Source: Istiophorus platypterus
Taxonomy: Eukaryota; Chordata; Actinopteri; Istiophoriformes; Istiophoridae
DNA length: 64,000 nucleotides
Assembly (NCBI GenBank): GCA_016859345.1
Contig: CM029114.1
Location: forward strand, 13,375,001 to 13,439,000
Direction: 5' to 3'
The notes under the pieces are model-generated. The model was given only the letters and a program-made list of their open reading frames with translations, searched no databases and had not been told where the DNA came from. Positions 49,484 to 63,711 of this stretch are shown here, in pieces (within the stretch, counting starts at the first letter, position 1; each line of letters begins with the position of its first letter). The position numbers and the translations under genes are program-made.

Positions 49484-50139
49484 CTTGTGGGTGGGGTGTC
49501 TGAAAAGAAAAAGACCAGATAGACTGGAGCAAACCAAAATTTCCCTCTCCAGTCTCCTCATGCAGGCCTGCCTCCCTCAGGGATCGAAATCCCTTCAAAG
49601 TGAAACTGGCCTGAAGAATTTCAGGTCAGATGGAGTGCGTAAACGCCTCCAACCCACCCCAACTTCAGCACTGAGGGATGATTCCAGTTCATTTACTCTG
49701 AGAGCCCCCCTGCCTCCAAGACCTTCACATTTGTCCACTCAAAACCCCACAATTTTACTCTGATGCCATAATTTCAAGCAGTGCAACAAAGAACATGCAT
49801 TTTTAACATTTTCTTTTCAAAACCATCACTGAAACATTAATTTCAACATCAATCAGTCTAGATAGAAGGACTTTGACTTCAGTCTTAATATAAAGCATGA
49901 TTGGATAGAGAGGTCCGAGTATTACCACATATGTCCCCTCACACAGCTACACAGTCTTTACTAATCATAAGAGAAGCATTAGTTTTAGCATTAGCTGAAA
50001 GGGGCTTTGCTTCCTTAGGCAAACACATTCCTTGGGCTAATCAGCTAGCCTGTTCAAGGCCAAGGCAGACATTGTTTCAGACAATTACAACTGACGCTGA
50101 CAGTGTCACACACTCGTGATGACGGCTTTAGAAGGCTCG
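49480..50139. other. No gene seen
   Basis: Non-coding DNA; the open frames here are extensions of the GT repeat. Confidence 0.5.
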
Positions 50140-50152
50140 TGTGTGTGTGTGT

Positions 50153-50193
<41 letters not shown>

Positions 50194-50221
50194 TGAGTGT
50201 GTGCGTGTGTGTGTATGTGTG
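50140..50221. repeat. (GT)n microsatellite
   Basis: GT array with GGGT, TATG and GAGT interruptions. Confidence 0.97.
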
Positions 50222-50695
50222 AGGGGTAAACTAACAACATTTGAAGCTGGAGATTTGGTGACATTTGACACACTGAACTATGAAAGATCGAAATATTTAC
50301 ATATGTAATGTCATTTTTAGCTTTTTTTTTAGCTTCCTTCACACTCACAAAAACTTACAAAAGAGCTAACCGTCATACTTTAATACACTTTAATACTCAA
50401 ACAAGGATCCACCCTGTCGACAAACAGTGTGAGTGTGTCAGACTCCTACAATGGCACAAATGCGGAAACATGCAGCTGAAATAACATTTGTGTCAATACA
50501 ATCATCTAGTTTAAATTGAACCTAAGGGCAGCTCTAACAAATACGAACAGAACAAACAAAAAAAAACAGTGAATATTGTTGTGGTTTCTCCGCATGTCTT
50601 GCCTCGAATGCAACTTAAATTAATCAAATTTAGTCTCAGATCCCTTGAGTCTCTGTCTGTCTGTCTATCTGTCTGTTTGTCAGTCCTTCTCTCAG

Positions 50696-50697
<2 letters not shown>
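50222..50697. other. No gene seen
   Basis: Non-coding DNA; a short TCTG tract lies at about 50652-50680. Confidence 0.5.
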
Positions 50698-50743
<46 letters not shown>

Positions 50744-51012
50744 ACACACTTGTGTTTATTAGTTGTGAGGTCAATCACCGACATAATGCATCCCCTAGCT
50801 CCTTGCCCTAACCTCAGCATACACAACTAAATGCCTAACGCTAATCCTAACCTGACTTCTACAACAAGTCTTAACCCTTAAACAGCCATTCATAGCTGTG
50901 AGGACCGGCCAACATTTCCTCGCTTTTCCAAAATTTCCTCATTCCCGTGGTCTAAAACTCAAGTAAGTCCTCATAAAGATAGAGGTAAAAGTACACACAC
51001 TCACACACACAG

Positions 51013-51068
<56 letters not shown>

Positions 51069-51128
51069 GCACACACACATATACACGCACACACACACAC
51101 ACACACACGCACACACACACACACACTC
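50698..51128. repeat. Dispersed repeat bounded by two CA arrays
   Basis: A (CA)n array (50698-50742) is followed by sequence containing CCTAACGCTAATCCTAACC and GTGAGGACCGGCCAACATTT, then AAAGATAGAGGTAAAAGTAC and a second CA array (50992-51128). I recognise the GAGGACCGGCC segment and its CA-flanked arrangement from fish genomes. The element appears to carry its own CA tails. Confidence 0.65.
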
Positions 51129-51848
51129 ACAAAACATACAGCTCACCTTAACTAAGGTAAAAGTCCACCTACGAGGACAGACCCGGAAGTCTGTAGGTAT
51201 AGTGATACCGACCTCTCAAGGAACTCACTGAAGCATTTTTTTTTTATCCCCCACCCTAAAGATACATACACAGATACACATACACACATACACACATATA
51301 TACAGTGCCATGTGACTACACTGGTTCCACTGGTTTCATTGTAAAGAAATCTTGATCTCCATTCCAAGCACTGATTGGTTTAAGTGCCTCTGTTCTCTGT
51401 TTCAAGTCGTTTTTTTTGTAGTGAAACAGGAAGGTCTGGTAAACTGTAACTCTGACCAGACAAAGTAGAATGCCAGCTAGGCGACGAGACAAAAACACAG
51501 AGCAAGAAGTCGTTTCTTCTAGATCGTCTCCATAAGAAGACGGAGAAGGTTTGGCCGTAGAGAGGTTCACAAAGTCAAGCAAAAGCACCTCCGAACCTTT
51601 GGACATGGATGGCAGAGGCAAGAGTTGCTAGAAAGCACTGAGGTCATCGATCATAAAGTGATCTGACAGTTTCAGAACAACAATTTGCTAGAAAATCAGA
51701 TTTTTCGAGGCAAACTGCACAAAATTTACAAGTGATTTTGTGTGTAAATCACATGAGAAGCAAAGCAAGAAGGAGTGATGAGTAGCTTTTAAAAGAGAAT
51801 CACACAAGGAATGTTTACCACACAGAGACCTTTAGAAAGACATCGTAC
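51129..51848. other. No recognised gene; one 102-codon open frame
   Basis: A minus-strand open frame spans 51316-51621. Its product begins MPLPSMSKGSEVLLLDFVN and has no domain I recognise. No convincing splice sites or promoter accompany it, so it is not called a gene. Confidence 0.4.
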
Positions 51849-52030
51849 CTGTATCCCAAACTGAGGCGTGCGGATATTGACGAGCGGGTCAAGGAGATGC
51901 GTCACTGTGTTTTGCTATTGGGAGGCAGGTTTTGCACACTCACACTTGTCTAAAACACACTTTGTTTCTGCCCATTCACTCTCCTTTGGTGTTGACAGGC
52001 TGAAGCAGTAAGACGGTATCCTTGCCTGCC
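51849..52030 (-). other. rbm47: Possible rbm47 5' non-coding exon (candidate B)
   Basis: On the minus strand the sequence GGGATACAG|GTACGATG at 51849/51848 looks like a donor, and the preceding 80 bases are richer in CpG than the surroundings. It could be a non-coding first exon of rbm47. The right-hand limit is a guess. Confidence 0.2.
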
Positions 52031-53689
52031 GTGTCTCAGTGTTTGAGTGTAGAGGTAAGCAAAGGTGGTTTAGTGTTTACTCAATCTCAATTGCCAGAAG
52101 AGAGAGGTGGGGCCTCTCGGTACAGGTAACCCCCCACCTTTTTTTCCCTCTTCAATCTCTCTCTCGCTCTCAGCTGATAAGGAGTAAGACAAAAGGGACG
52201 GGACGGGATAAAGGGACAGAGGGTGTGACAAAGCTGATGATTGACAACAATCAAGGAGAACTCATGAGGAGCTATTGTTTGAGAATGCAGTGTACCCAAA
52301 GTTACACCCCGCACAGGTGTGCTCGCCTCCTGTTATAAAATAAAAAGGAAAATCTCAGAAAAATTCTTTCTGTGACAGAATTAAAATGCTGGAGTTTTGT
52401 TGGAATTGGCCGTTTTCCTTCCCAGTGACATTCACAAGAAATTTCCCAAATACTGGCTTTTCCATCCAAGAGTACAACATAAACAGAATCCATTTATTAC
52501 AAATTCCCCAGTCAAAGCAACGGGTGAAGGTTTTTTTTTTTTTTACATTTTTTGAGGGTGTTTAGCTGACATCAACAAGTCTGTGCTGCATAGCGCTTGA
52601 AGTGCTCCTGTCTCTTTGCAACTTTTTGTGCTTGTTCGCCGCCTATTTGTATGAAATAAAGAGTTTGAGTGTACAGCTAATTTGGAAGCTCCTTTTCTGT
52701 CATCTCTCCAGTGTAACCTCTGAAATAAAAGCATAAAAAACAGTGCTTTGTCGCTAAATGCTAAAGTTGGCGTACTAACTTCCTCATAAAGACAAGCTAA
52801 CAGGCTGATATTTAGCGAGTAATGCTTACCGTGTTCAGTATCCAGGTTTAGCACGATAGCAAACTGTTGAGATATCGCATAGTGAACCAGGTGGCAACAC
52901 AACATCTGAGATCAAACTTGCATTAAGCCAGCCTTAAAAAATAATAGTTCAATAGTTACATGATCTGTCACTTCAGCTGACAGCATTTGCATCATGACAA
53001 CTACTGTGTTTCATCAAACCAGATATTTACTCTTCAAAAGGAGCCTAGAAAGATGCTTTAAATGGGAGGAGATTAAGGCCTGAGGCCTTCAGCATAAATC
53101 TGTTAACAGATGAATTTGATTTTTCTGTGAACACTAGGATGTTTTCACTCATTTGAAGTCCGAAATGGCTTGGTAATCATTGTATTTTATCAACATTGTA
53201 GCTTTGTCAAGTTCAAGCAATTTTTCCTCAAAAAAATCTCGTTTGTCCAAAAAATGGCATTATGGCCTGACACCCAAATGATTATGATGATTTAGTTTCA
53301 CCTATGAGAGCTTCAGCAGTGTTAAAATTAAGTTTCACTCCTACTGGTTGTATTATGAATGATTTCAAAGTCACTTTGCTGGCAACACACTGATATATAT
53401 ATACATAAGAGATAAAGACAGAATACAAACTAGACTAAAGCTGTCACATTCCACTCATATTTTCCAGAAATACAGAGAGTCAGAGAGAATAGGGAGGCGA
53501 TCACAATGACAATGTGTGGAGGTGTACATAACCTTAAACAGCCCTTAAAGAGAACAGGGCTCATACTCTTATCAGTCTACTCTAGCTTAAGTGTGTGTAT
53601 GGGTGCAAATGCCAATGCAAAAGTGACACATTAACCAATGACTCTGTTAATGAAGGACATGCAATCACTGATTCATAGGCTTTTGGGCA
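52031..53689. other. No gene seen
   Basis: Non-coding DNA; no recognisable exon. Confidence 0.55.
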
Positions 53690-53824
53690 CACACACACAC
53701 ACACACATACATACAAACACACATGCATACAAACACATGCACACACACATACATACATAAACACACACATACATACACACACACACACAGACACACACAC
53801 AAACACATACACGCATGCACACAG
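53690..53824. repeat. Interrupted (CA)n/(CATA)n block
   Basis: CA units with frequent TACA and ATGCA interruptions. Confidence 0.95.
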
Positions 53825-54776
53825 TATATGAAGGTAGGTAGTTCAAAGTTTAGGAATGAAGAAATCTATATTCTACCCAACCAGGTGTAGTTGAAGGGAA
53901 GGCCACACACAGCTGTAAACCTATTTTAAAATGTGGAGGAGAGCGTGATTCAAACACAGAGATAACTTTATTACCGGCATGATATCTTACAAAAACACTC
54001 TCCCTTCAAACATCAAGAAACATTTATTTGTGTGGTCCAGTATCAAGCTCATGTCAATGGTTCCAGACCCTTTTTAGAAACCCATTTATCAACTATTATA
54101 ACTTCTCCTATGACAAAAAAATTGTATTATTACAACTTTATTTTATGATATTGTCATTCCTTATGTATTTATACACTAACCTACACTGATGGGTATCAAC
54201 ATGATGAGGTATAGTTGTCAACAAAGGGGTTTTTAAAAAAGACTTATATCTGTGTTCAACAACATTATGGTATGTTATAAACCATATACTAAATGTTCAT
54301 ACACCACACATTAATGCCAAATAGAGGGACTCAAAGGAAAGTTTTACTGGAGATCCAAAGACAGAAGGGAAGACAATTTAAAAAAACATGAGGAGAAAGT
54401 TATAACAGTTAGAAGGAATTAAAACTTAATCCAACAGGGGGATTATGATAATAAACAAAAACCTCTATACTAAAATCACAAAAAGATGCCGAAGAAATGT
54501 GCCCTATAAAGACTTCTGCGCACTCACAGAAATACCACAAAGCACAGAGTCATGCTCTGAACAGAAGATAGGTATCAGCTCAGTGGTAATAGAGACAAAG
54601 ACATGGGGGAACAGGCCCTGCAGGTCTGATATGAAGCCACACACAATTGTAAGAAGCTGCACACAAACAGTTTTACAACGGTCACTGAGGCAGATGGGCG
54701 GACGTTAAAAGGTCTGAAGGGGAGTCTGCTGTGTCCGTGTGTGCTGTTTCGTTGCCAGCTAAACTGAGAGTAACAC
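53825..54776. other. No gene seen
   Basis: AT-rich non-coding DNA. Confidence 0.55.
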
Positions 54777-54779
54777 TCA

Positions 54780-54827
<48 letters not shown>

Positions 54828-54828
54828 C
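54777..54828. repeat. (CA)n microsatellite
   Basis: CA array with one AACA interruption. Confidence 0.97.
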
Positions 54829-56369
54829 TAAAGTATATCGATACATTCGTAGGTTATTATCAGCTGATACCAGTGAACTGCAGATTCATCACATCACTGT
54901 GCGTGTTGGCAGGAACATAAAAAGAGACTGTGGAGCAATAAATTACAGCAAAAGCAAGTTTCTATTAGCAGCATATGTATGTATATTTAACGTTTCTCAG
55001 TTCAAGGTTAATATGGTCTTATCAGTGTTTTCATTACATACAGTATTTGTTTTTAATATAATACTGTATGTGTTTTTGTAAGAAAAATAATAATATTATC
55101 CAATATATTCTTATCACATTTTTATACTTAAAAGGCGTCAGTATCGGCATTAGTAAGGCTCTAGCATACCCACAAGCGCATTCACACACTCATACTTATA
55201 AACAGACATTCACATGCTATATTGTGTTTCACTTTCCATTTTGTATCAGTAGCTTTTCAAACTGATAAATCTGTTTAAAAAGCGATTAAGATTGGGGTCA
55301 AAGCAACTTCTATGAAGCAAACCAAGTTCGCTTCAATACATGTGGTTGATGATGGTTACTAACTATGACCTACAAGCCAGTACATTTTTAGAACATGTAA
55401 GATTTACTGTAAGCACCAAGGCAAAAATGATATCATCGTAGGTAAATTGTACAAACACTGAATGACACAATGTCATTGTGAGGTATTGTATTGTATTGTA
55501 TTGTATGTAAACTTTACAGGCTGTTAATGGAAACATAGATTTTGTGAAATGCGAATATCCTGAGATGTGTGTGGGCCCTGCTGGAGCTGACAGGACGGAA
55601 CAGAAGTGCTTGTTTTTGAAACACTCCCAACCTTACACATTCATCCAAGTCGGCAGCACTTTAGATATGAGCATCTGTGTTTGAATGTGTCTCTGAGTGT
55701 TCGAAAAGATGGTTGAGTTTTGCTGTGACTTTGACCTTGAACTTTTTCTGTCTTGGCCTCACTCTCTGTCTCTCATCCCCATTATCTTTGTTTGTTCTTC
55801 CACTCTACTCTTACCGTTACTGGTGAAAAATTAAACATATGCTAATACTGTCATTTAATTTTTTTTTGTTGGTAACTAAAACAAAACTACAAGTTAAGGA
55901 ACAAGACTGAAAGACGACAACGGATTCAACATGAAATAACAGGATTTTTGTTCAGTGTTGCTTTAGGTCTAGAAGATTTTCTAAAATATCCTAAAATAGT
56001 CCTCAGGAAATCTAAGCAAACTGTATTTAAAACAGAAATAAAATAAATGATGAGCCCTTTCATTTCCATAGAAAGAAAACTGAAACTAAACTTTTTAATG
56101 TAACCTGAAAACTAATCAAAATAAAACTTGTAAATCTAGTATTAAAAATTAAATGAAAATTTAAAAGTAATTTAAAAAGGATGAAGAATGAATGCCCTTC
56201 TACACTGTTACTGCTTTTATAAGAACTTTTTTTTACTGATCTCAAATGACTATGTAATATATTTTAAGTGTCTGTGTAAAACTAGAAATAAATATTTCAT
56301 TAGTGAGGGCATAAGTACCGAAAGATGAAATGTAAATTGAACTGTCTCAAAACTGGATCACAGCGTATA

Positions 56370-56370
<1 letters not shown>
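54829..56370. other. No gene seen; (ATTGT)n tract
   Basis: Non-coding DNA. A short (ATTGT)n tract lies at about 55484-55505. Confidence 0.55.
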
Positions 56371-56462
<92 letters not shown>

Positions 56463-56473
56463 GTTTGTTTGTG
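56371..56473. repeat. (GT)n microsatellite
   Basis: Long GT array with GTTT and GCGT interruptions. Confidence 0.97.
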
Positions 56474-56686
56474 TGGACAAAAGGATGTCGCCTGTCTAGT
56501 GTTAAGTCCTTCTGCTTGAAAAACCTTAGATATTAAGGCTTCACTTAAACGTCTAGCTCTGTTCTGTTGTAGCGTTTCCTCATTCAAAGGGTCACCTCAC
56601 ATCCTCTAAGCACTGTTAACCAATCCCAGTGCCCCACTTATGATTAACAAAAATGACTCAGCACAAACAGAGAGCCTTTCTGCCCT

Positions 56687-56689
<3 letters not shown>

Positions 56690-56763
<74 letters not shown>
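56690..56763. repeat. (CA)n microsatellite
   Basis: About 36 uninterrupted CA units; opposite orientation to the GT array 220 bases to the left. Confidence 0.97.
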
Positions 56764-56768
<5 letters not shown>

Positions 56769-58418
56769 TCAGACATGCACACACAGGATCTGACATTAAA
56801 GTCTTTTTTTCCTTCCATCCAAATGAAAGAAGTTTCCCCTTTTGCCTAGAATTTGGTCAGCTGACAATCCAGTCATGTGGCTTGTCGCTAACCAATGGCA
56901 GAGAAGGAGCATTGTGTGTTTAGGTGCTACAATCGCCGCCAAGGTCAAGGAGACAAGGAAGGAGAGAGAAAGAGGGAGAGTGGTATGAAGAAAAGATTTG
57001 AAGGAACAAGAAAACTTGAAACACAAGAGAGACAGAAACTGAGTCATCCTCAAAACTTATAACCACATTGAAGCCACTTATTATCTGACCAGTGATCAGT
57101 GAGCAACGTCAACATGGGTGACTGTCCTGTTTCTCAGAAACTGTCACATGGCGACATATGATGATAAAACAGACTGTACTGAAATCTGAGCAGATCTGAG
57201 GTTATGTTTTTTTTTTTTTTTTCATGAAGTTTCATTTTGCGGCTCTGGTTATTTATTGTTACATTATTATCAAAAATTATTATATCTAACGTGCCATCTT
57301 CAGAGACTGACATGGGGCAACACTATTAGGCAACCGGCAGTATATCCACACCTCAGCCACAGAATGTAGATCATTTTCTTGGAAATGAAAGAAAAAGTGA
57401 CATGCAAATGAACAGCACAATAACAATGCAACTGGGGATTGTAGTAGACATTTCAGATATGTGTTTTTCTTGTTTTCAAAATGATTTGGTTTCAGTAATG
57501 TGGCTGAGCTTTGGATTTGTTCACCTTTCTGATTATGTGACTGCCCCTTCTGCTTGTGTTAATGTATTTAATTTAAAGCTACATGACACCATATCACTGC
57601 ATTGTCATATCTCATGTGTGAAGCTGCTGGTTGAAATGTAAACCAGTAGGTAGTATGTCCACAAGAATGTAGAAATTAAAACAAAAATCTTTAAATGCTA
57701 TATCTTAAACAGAGACCGTGTTTGAAATGACTCCTCGTTCACTCACTCACTTTTCCTTACATAAGGAATAAACACTGGCCAGTTTACTCACTATATAAGG
57801 GATAAACTCTCGCTCAGGATTCAGGCACTCAAATAAAATGATGATGAGTAAATGTAGTGTACTATACAATAACTAGGAAGAGAGTAACTAATGAGAGCTT
57901 GGCTGTAAACGTCCGGCTCTGTTCTGTCTGGAGGTTTCATGAAACAGCCGGACAATCCGACAATCACTTGCACTTCATGCAGTCATCATATAGGTCATGT
58001 GGAACATACCCCGACCTTAATCCACTGAAATCGCCTACTAGCTGTGCCACAACTGAAAACAATAAACCTAAATGTTTTTTACATATGCTTCAAAGGGGCT
58101 GTAGGGATTTAACTTCTGACTAATCTTGTCACTGCTGCGTGTAGAGTCTGCTTTATTTAATTATCAGGACGATTACTCAGCTTACAGTGTACGCAATTGC
58201 AAGCATGTAAGTAGTATAATAAACCCTACTCCATTCAGTGTAATAGAGTACATCCTAAATCACTAACTAGTAGTTGGAGTGTAATCTTAATCGTAAATGT
58301 GTTCAAAATGTACAGACATTTTATCTTCTGGCAATCTTACACCTGCAATTTTCACCTTCCCTTGTTTCCTGGAAAGACTAGTTGTTCTCTAGCACACCCA
58401 TCCACACACAGACCTGAC
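56764..58418. other. No gene seen
   Basis: Non-coding DNA without recognisable features other than a poly-T run at about 57207-57222. Confidence 0.55.
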
Positions 58419-58495
58419 ACACACACACACACACACACACAGAAAGGGAGTGAGAGAGGGTGGAAGTCAGAGAGAGAGAGAGAGAGAGAGAGGGA
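58419..58495. repeat. (CA)n and (GA)n microsatellites
   Basis: A CA array (58419-58441) followed by purine-rich DNA and a (GA)n array (about 58467-58492). Confidence 0.95.
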
Positions 58496-58812
58496 GGGAA
58501 AGAGATCAGGAAAATACGAAGGGAACAACTAAAACAGGCAGATAGATGCTGAATGTAAGGCTGGTGGCGCTGAGCCCGGGCCAACGCCCCCTAAATACAG
58601 AATCTATGAACTCACAATAGCTAAACTGCTAAACACACCGCACTGAAAGAGGGGGGAAAAAAAACATCCTGACAAACCAGGAAGCTGTTTAATCAACCTG
58701 TTGGCCCGTCGCTCGCACTGAATGATGAGTTGGAACAACTCATGAAACAAAGAGGAGAGAGGAAAAGGGAGTGTGAGACCGTAAGAGAGAGGGAAGATGT
58801 GTGAAGGACGAA

Positions 58813-58813
58813 T

Positions 58814-58855
<42 letters not shown>
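58813..58855. repeat. (GA)n microsatellite
   Basis: About 20 GA units. Confidence 0.95.
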
Positions 58856-58856
<1 letters not shown>

Positions 58857-59217
58857 GGAGGAACGAGCCTGACTGTCTGTACATGCAAGTGTGTGTACGT
58901 GTGTGTGGCCCAAGTACGCCTAATCTGCGCCATTTTGTGAATGGGTTCATGGAGTCAGTCTCAGCCCATGGAACATTCCATTCTGGAAGATGGGGGGTGG
59001 CAGAGTAGATGTGCGTGTATATTTGTGCATGTGTTTTCATGAGTGTGTGTGTGTGTGTGAGTGAGCGTTTGGGGTTGAGTCTTATTGTGGCCTGCAGTGT
59101 ACCGCTGGTAGTTTCTGTCGCCCACACCTACTCACTTCCACACACTCACACACCCCTCAACACAATCCTCATTTACTTGCCTTCCCTGCCAGAATCAAAT
59201 CACCCACTGCCCACTGG

Positions 59218-60115
<898 letters not shown>

Positions 60116-60162
<47 letters not shown>
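60116..60162. repeat. (TA)n microsatellite
   Basis: About 23 uninterrupted TA units. Confidence 0.97.
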
Positions 60163-60165
<3 letters not shown>

Positions 60166-60844
60166 GTTTAGGTTTTCTGGTCATGTTTTCTGGTCACAAT
60201 CCCTGCCTCCACTTCAATACAATAGAGGTGAATAAAAGTCTGTTTGTTCACCCAGAGTATTACAGAATGATATTTGCTGTAATACTCTCCCTTTTACTCT
60301 GAATAATGGCTCTGTATGCTTTTCACTGGAACTGCTTTCCAGTGAAGATATAGGCCCTATGTCCATCCTGAGTCCCGCATATGATTTGGTTTAGGAAACA
60401 AAAGGTCTGCAGCGAAGGTTAGGGAAAGATTGTGGGTTTGGTTAAATGCTAATACGATAAACATGACACGTTGAATCATTGCAGACCTCTTCTGTATCAA
60501 ACCAATATCTTATCATAACCTTAAGCAAGTTTTGTGAGCAACTAAACATAATCATTAATAGGTTTAAAATGCTTCGATTGGTCCGAGCTGATACTGTAGG
60601 AGCATATTTCCTGTTGTAAATTAGTAGCATGTAAACACAATTTCTAGTGCACAGAATAATGCGGAACGATTCTGGAAGGTGGTTGTTTGAATAAAGACTG
60701 TTGTCTGTCTAGAGCAAAGGCAGAAGTATTGTGATGTTTTTATCCTCACAAGACCTCTAAGGGAGAAAGTTAGGGATGGTGGTTTGGCCAACAAAGTGTG
60801 TGACTTCGATACGAGTGTATGACTTTGATATTGGAGAACCTTGA
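60163..60844. other. No gene seen
   Basis: Non-coding DNA; a segment near 60390-60450 (GGTTAGGGAAAGATTGTGG) may be a further fragment of the repeat at 60.85-61.4 kb, in the other orientation. Confidence 0.5.
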
Positions 60845-61400
60845 TCGCAGCCCATTTCCTACCAACAGGCAAGTGTTGTATCCTTCTACCCATGACCATG
60901 TTCCTCTCCTAACCTTAACTAAGTCGTTATTGTCTGCACCCCGAACCAAATCCTCACGATTTAGGTGGCAGACCAGAAAACTATATCACGAAACACTGAT
61001 TCTGACTGTTATGGAAAGCACCAGCAAACGGGGTCGTCTTGCAAGTCTGTCTAACAATCCTTCCAGCCTATGGTACAAAACAACATGTTTTTTGTTTAAG
61101 GGCCAATTGCCCACTGGTGGCCACAAAGTCCGAAATGGGAAGAAGGTGTTTTCCAATTGCCCACCAACAGCAAACATTGGTTTCTTTTAAATCATGACCA
61201 CGATCTTTCCTTCACCATAATTACATGTTTATTATTGTTACCGTGATGACAAAGGTACCCTAGCCTCAACAAAGTTGTCATTATAACAGAAGCCATGATG
61301 TTAGTTGTTTTTTTGCCTAAACCAAACCCAACCTCAAAAATAGCAATGTCACATCATAAACTGGATTATGACTGCTAACAATTTTGAGAGGCGCAGGCAA
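60845..61400. repeat. Dispersed fish repeat, degenerate
   Basis: Contains ATGACCACGATCTTTCCTTC and later TTTTTTTGCCTAAACCAAAC, with repeated CCTAACCTTAACTAAGT-like phrases. I recognise this pattern from a repeat common in percomorph fish. Exact limits are uncertain. Confidence 0.55.
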
Positions 61401-62599
61401 ACGATGTGGTGACGTTAAAGACGTTAGAGATTTTGTTATAAGTTGAACTGACCCTTTAACTTGAGGAGTGAACGCTCAGGAGAGTGTAAGCTGACTGTCA
61501 TTACCGAACCCACTAAACACTCCAGTGCATAAGCAGTTTTTAGTGTTCATTTTTCTGCAAACAATCTGAGCATATAAATCATATTTTTCCACCTCTCCGG
61601 ACTGAATAGCTCTCCTCCTTTTTCTACCTGTATATGCAACTGTAACTTTGACCCGTTTCAACTTCCCCTTGTCTCGCTGCTGTTCAGTGTTTGGCCGATC
61701 AGAGGGGCGCTAAAGAGGGAGGTGCAGGGGGGGCGATAGAGGGGCGATAGAGGGGAAGAATGCGGCCATTGCGTTTTTCAGGTATGTGTGTGTTTGTGAC
61801 AAACAGAAAGAGGGAGAGGGGAGAGAGAGAGGGTGATCAGATCTTGTTACAGGTGTTTCATAAACAACACAATAGTGCTGGTTCTCGCTCTCTCTTTACA
61901 CTGCAGCTTTAGATTTCGGCTTCAGTGTTGGTGGATTAGTCTTATGGCTTTGTCACACACATACGCACCAGACTGAGTTGGTGCTTCCCCATCATGAGCA
62001 TGAGATGGTCATGTGACAGTCATGTGACACAACTATATACTTTGAGTGTGTGTGTGTATAATTCATGCCACTCAAGCTGTTTCTCTTCCTTATACATGAG
62101 GTTTTCATCAGCTTCCTGCTTTAAAAGAGTCAGTTTAACCTTTGTCAGCTTATGAAACAAAAGAGATATTTTATTTTGCTTCCTGTTGTCCTGTGTTTCT
62201 CTAATGTTGTTTGTCTTCCTGAAAGTAGAGCTGCCCATAACACAATACCACTAGATTCACACTAGAAAAAAAAAACCCTCTAGATATAAATCCCTATCTT
62301 TGATGATTGTCTTTCCCTTTTTTTCAGTTGTGGAATGTGACATGGTGGCTTCAGAGATACCAGTATTATTCTGAAAAATGGTTCACCCCTCAACCTACTT
62401 GCACAGTCAATAATAAACCCACAGCCAGTGCGTGACAGACACACACACAGAGGTAGACATGGATAACTATCACTGTAACTATCACATACTAACCATTTAA
62501 CCGTTATCTATTTTAGGTTTTGGTTTTGGTTTTTGTGTGTGGCAGTTCGAAGGAACTATTTGTCAACACTTCATCGGCTCTGACCTGCACTTTAACACT
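61401..62599. other. No gene seen
   Basis: Non-coding DNA. A G/A-rich patch (about 61700-61840) includes a short direct repeat of GGGGCGATAGAG. Confidence 0.5.
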
Positions 62600-62615
62600 C
62601 ACACACACACACACA

Positions 62616-62662
<47 letters not shown>
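62600..62662. repeat. (CA)n microsatellite
   Basis: CA array with TCAC and GACA interruptions; a shorter one follows at about 62744-62763. Confidence 0.97.
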
Positions 62663-62664
<2 letters not shown>

Positions 62665-62763
62665 AGACACATGCCTTAAACTTGTGGAAGTATTTACAGT
62701 ATTCACAAGGAAGCCAGTCATCTTTTGAGATATAGGACACAGGCACGCACACACACACACACT

Positions 62764-63615
62764 CACATATATATATTCTCACACATTCTCACAAAGTTTG
62801 TGATAGTCACACTATGCCTCCCTGTCTTCCATCTCCACAGGTGAAACTATATGTTTTATTACACATAACAGCCGTTCCACGCTATCAGAGTCCCTCTCCT
62901 CCCATCTACTTAATACAATTATTATCCAGTATTGTTCTAACTTATGCCAGGTTTTTTTTAATGTGGTGACTTTGAAAAGATTCTATTGCACAATTTTTGT
63001 TCTTTGGGGGGGGTTGCTCATTAGTTTTTACCACAAATCATATACTATTCAAGGTGTAAATTAGATATTAAATATCTTGTCAAAGGAGCAGTTTCCTCAT
63101 AATTTAGTGCTTCTGCCTTTTGCCATTGAGAAACATAGACACAGAGAAGTAGTTGAAGAAATTTGAGTCTTGTAAATGTAGTCTTGTAATCAAATAGATA
63201 TGTTGGAGAGTCTAGGCCAAGGGTCAGAGAGAAAGCTGCTCTTGGAAAAAACAAATCAACTGGATGTGAACATTTATACACAGACGCACATACTGTAACT
63301 TCTCACAAACGGAAAGTATATGAACAGGCATGTGCATACGCACATGTATACGTCCACAGAGCTAAATCTCGTTTGTATAACAACAGGACACTCAAGGCTA
63401 ACTGGCACCCTGCTCAACCAGTTTCTGAAACACACGCACACACACACACACATAGAATGAGACAACTAGAAAGGACAGCAACTGATCACACACACACATC
63501 CCCACAAAAAATAAACATCGTGTCCCTGTCCCACAACCTTGTAGTGAAGGTTACAGCAGTCAGCTGGGTCAGAGTGAACATTGGACCAGCTGAAGAAATG
63601 TCCTTCCAGATACCC

Positions 63616-63617
<2 letters not shown>
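62764..63617. other. No gene seen
   Basis: Non-coding DNA. Confidence 0.55.
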
Positions 63618-63674
<57 letters not shown>

Positions 63675-63711
63675 GTGTATGTGTCCGTGTGTGTGTGTGT
63701 GCGCGCGCACT
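63618..63711. repeat. (GT)n microsatellite ending in (GC)n
   Basis: GT array with CCGT interruptions ending in GCGCGCGC. Confidence 0.97.

Noticed and set aside
51316..51621. 102-codon minus-strand open frame
   Set aside because: No domain, no clear promoter or splice context, and a length within chance expectation for a 64-kb window.
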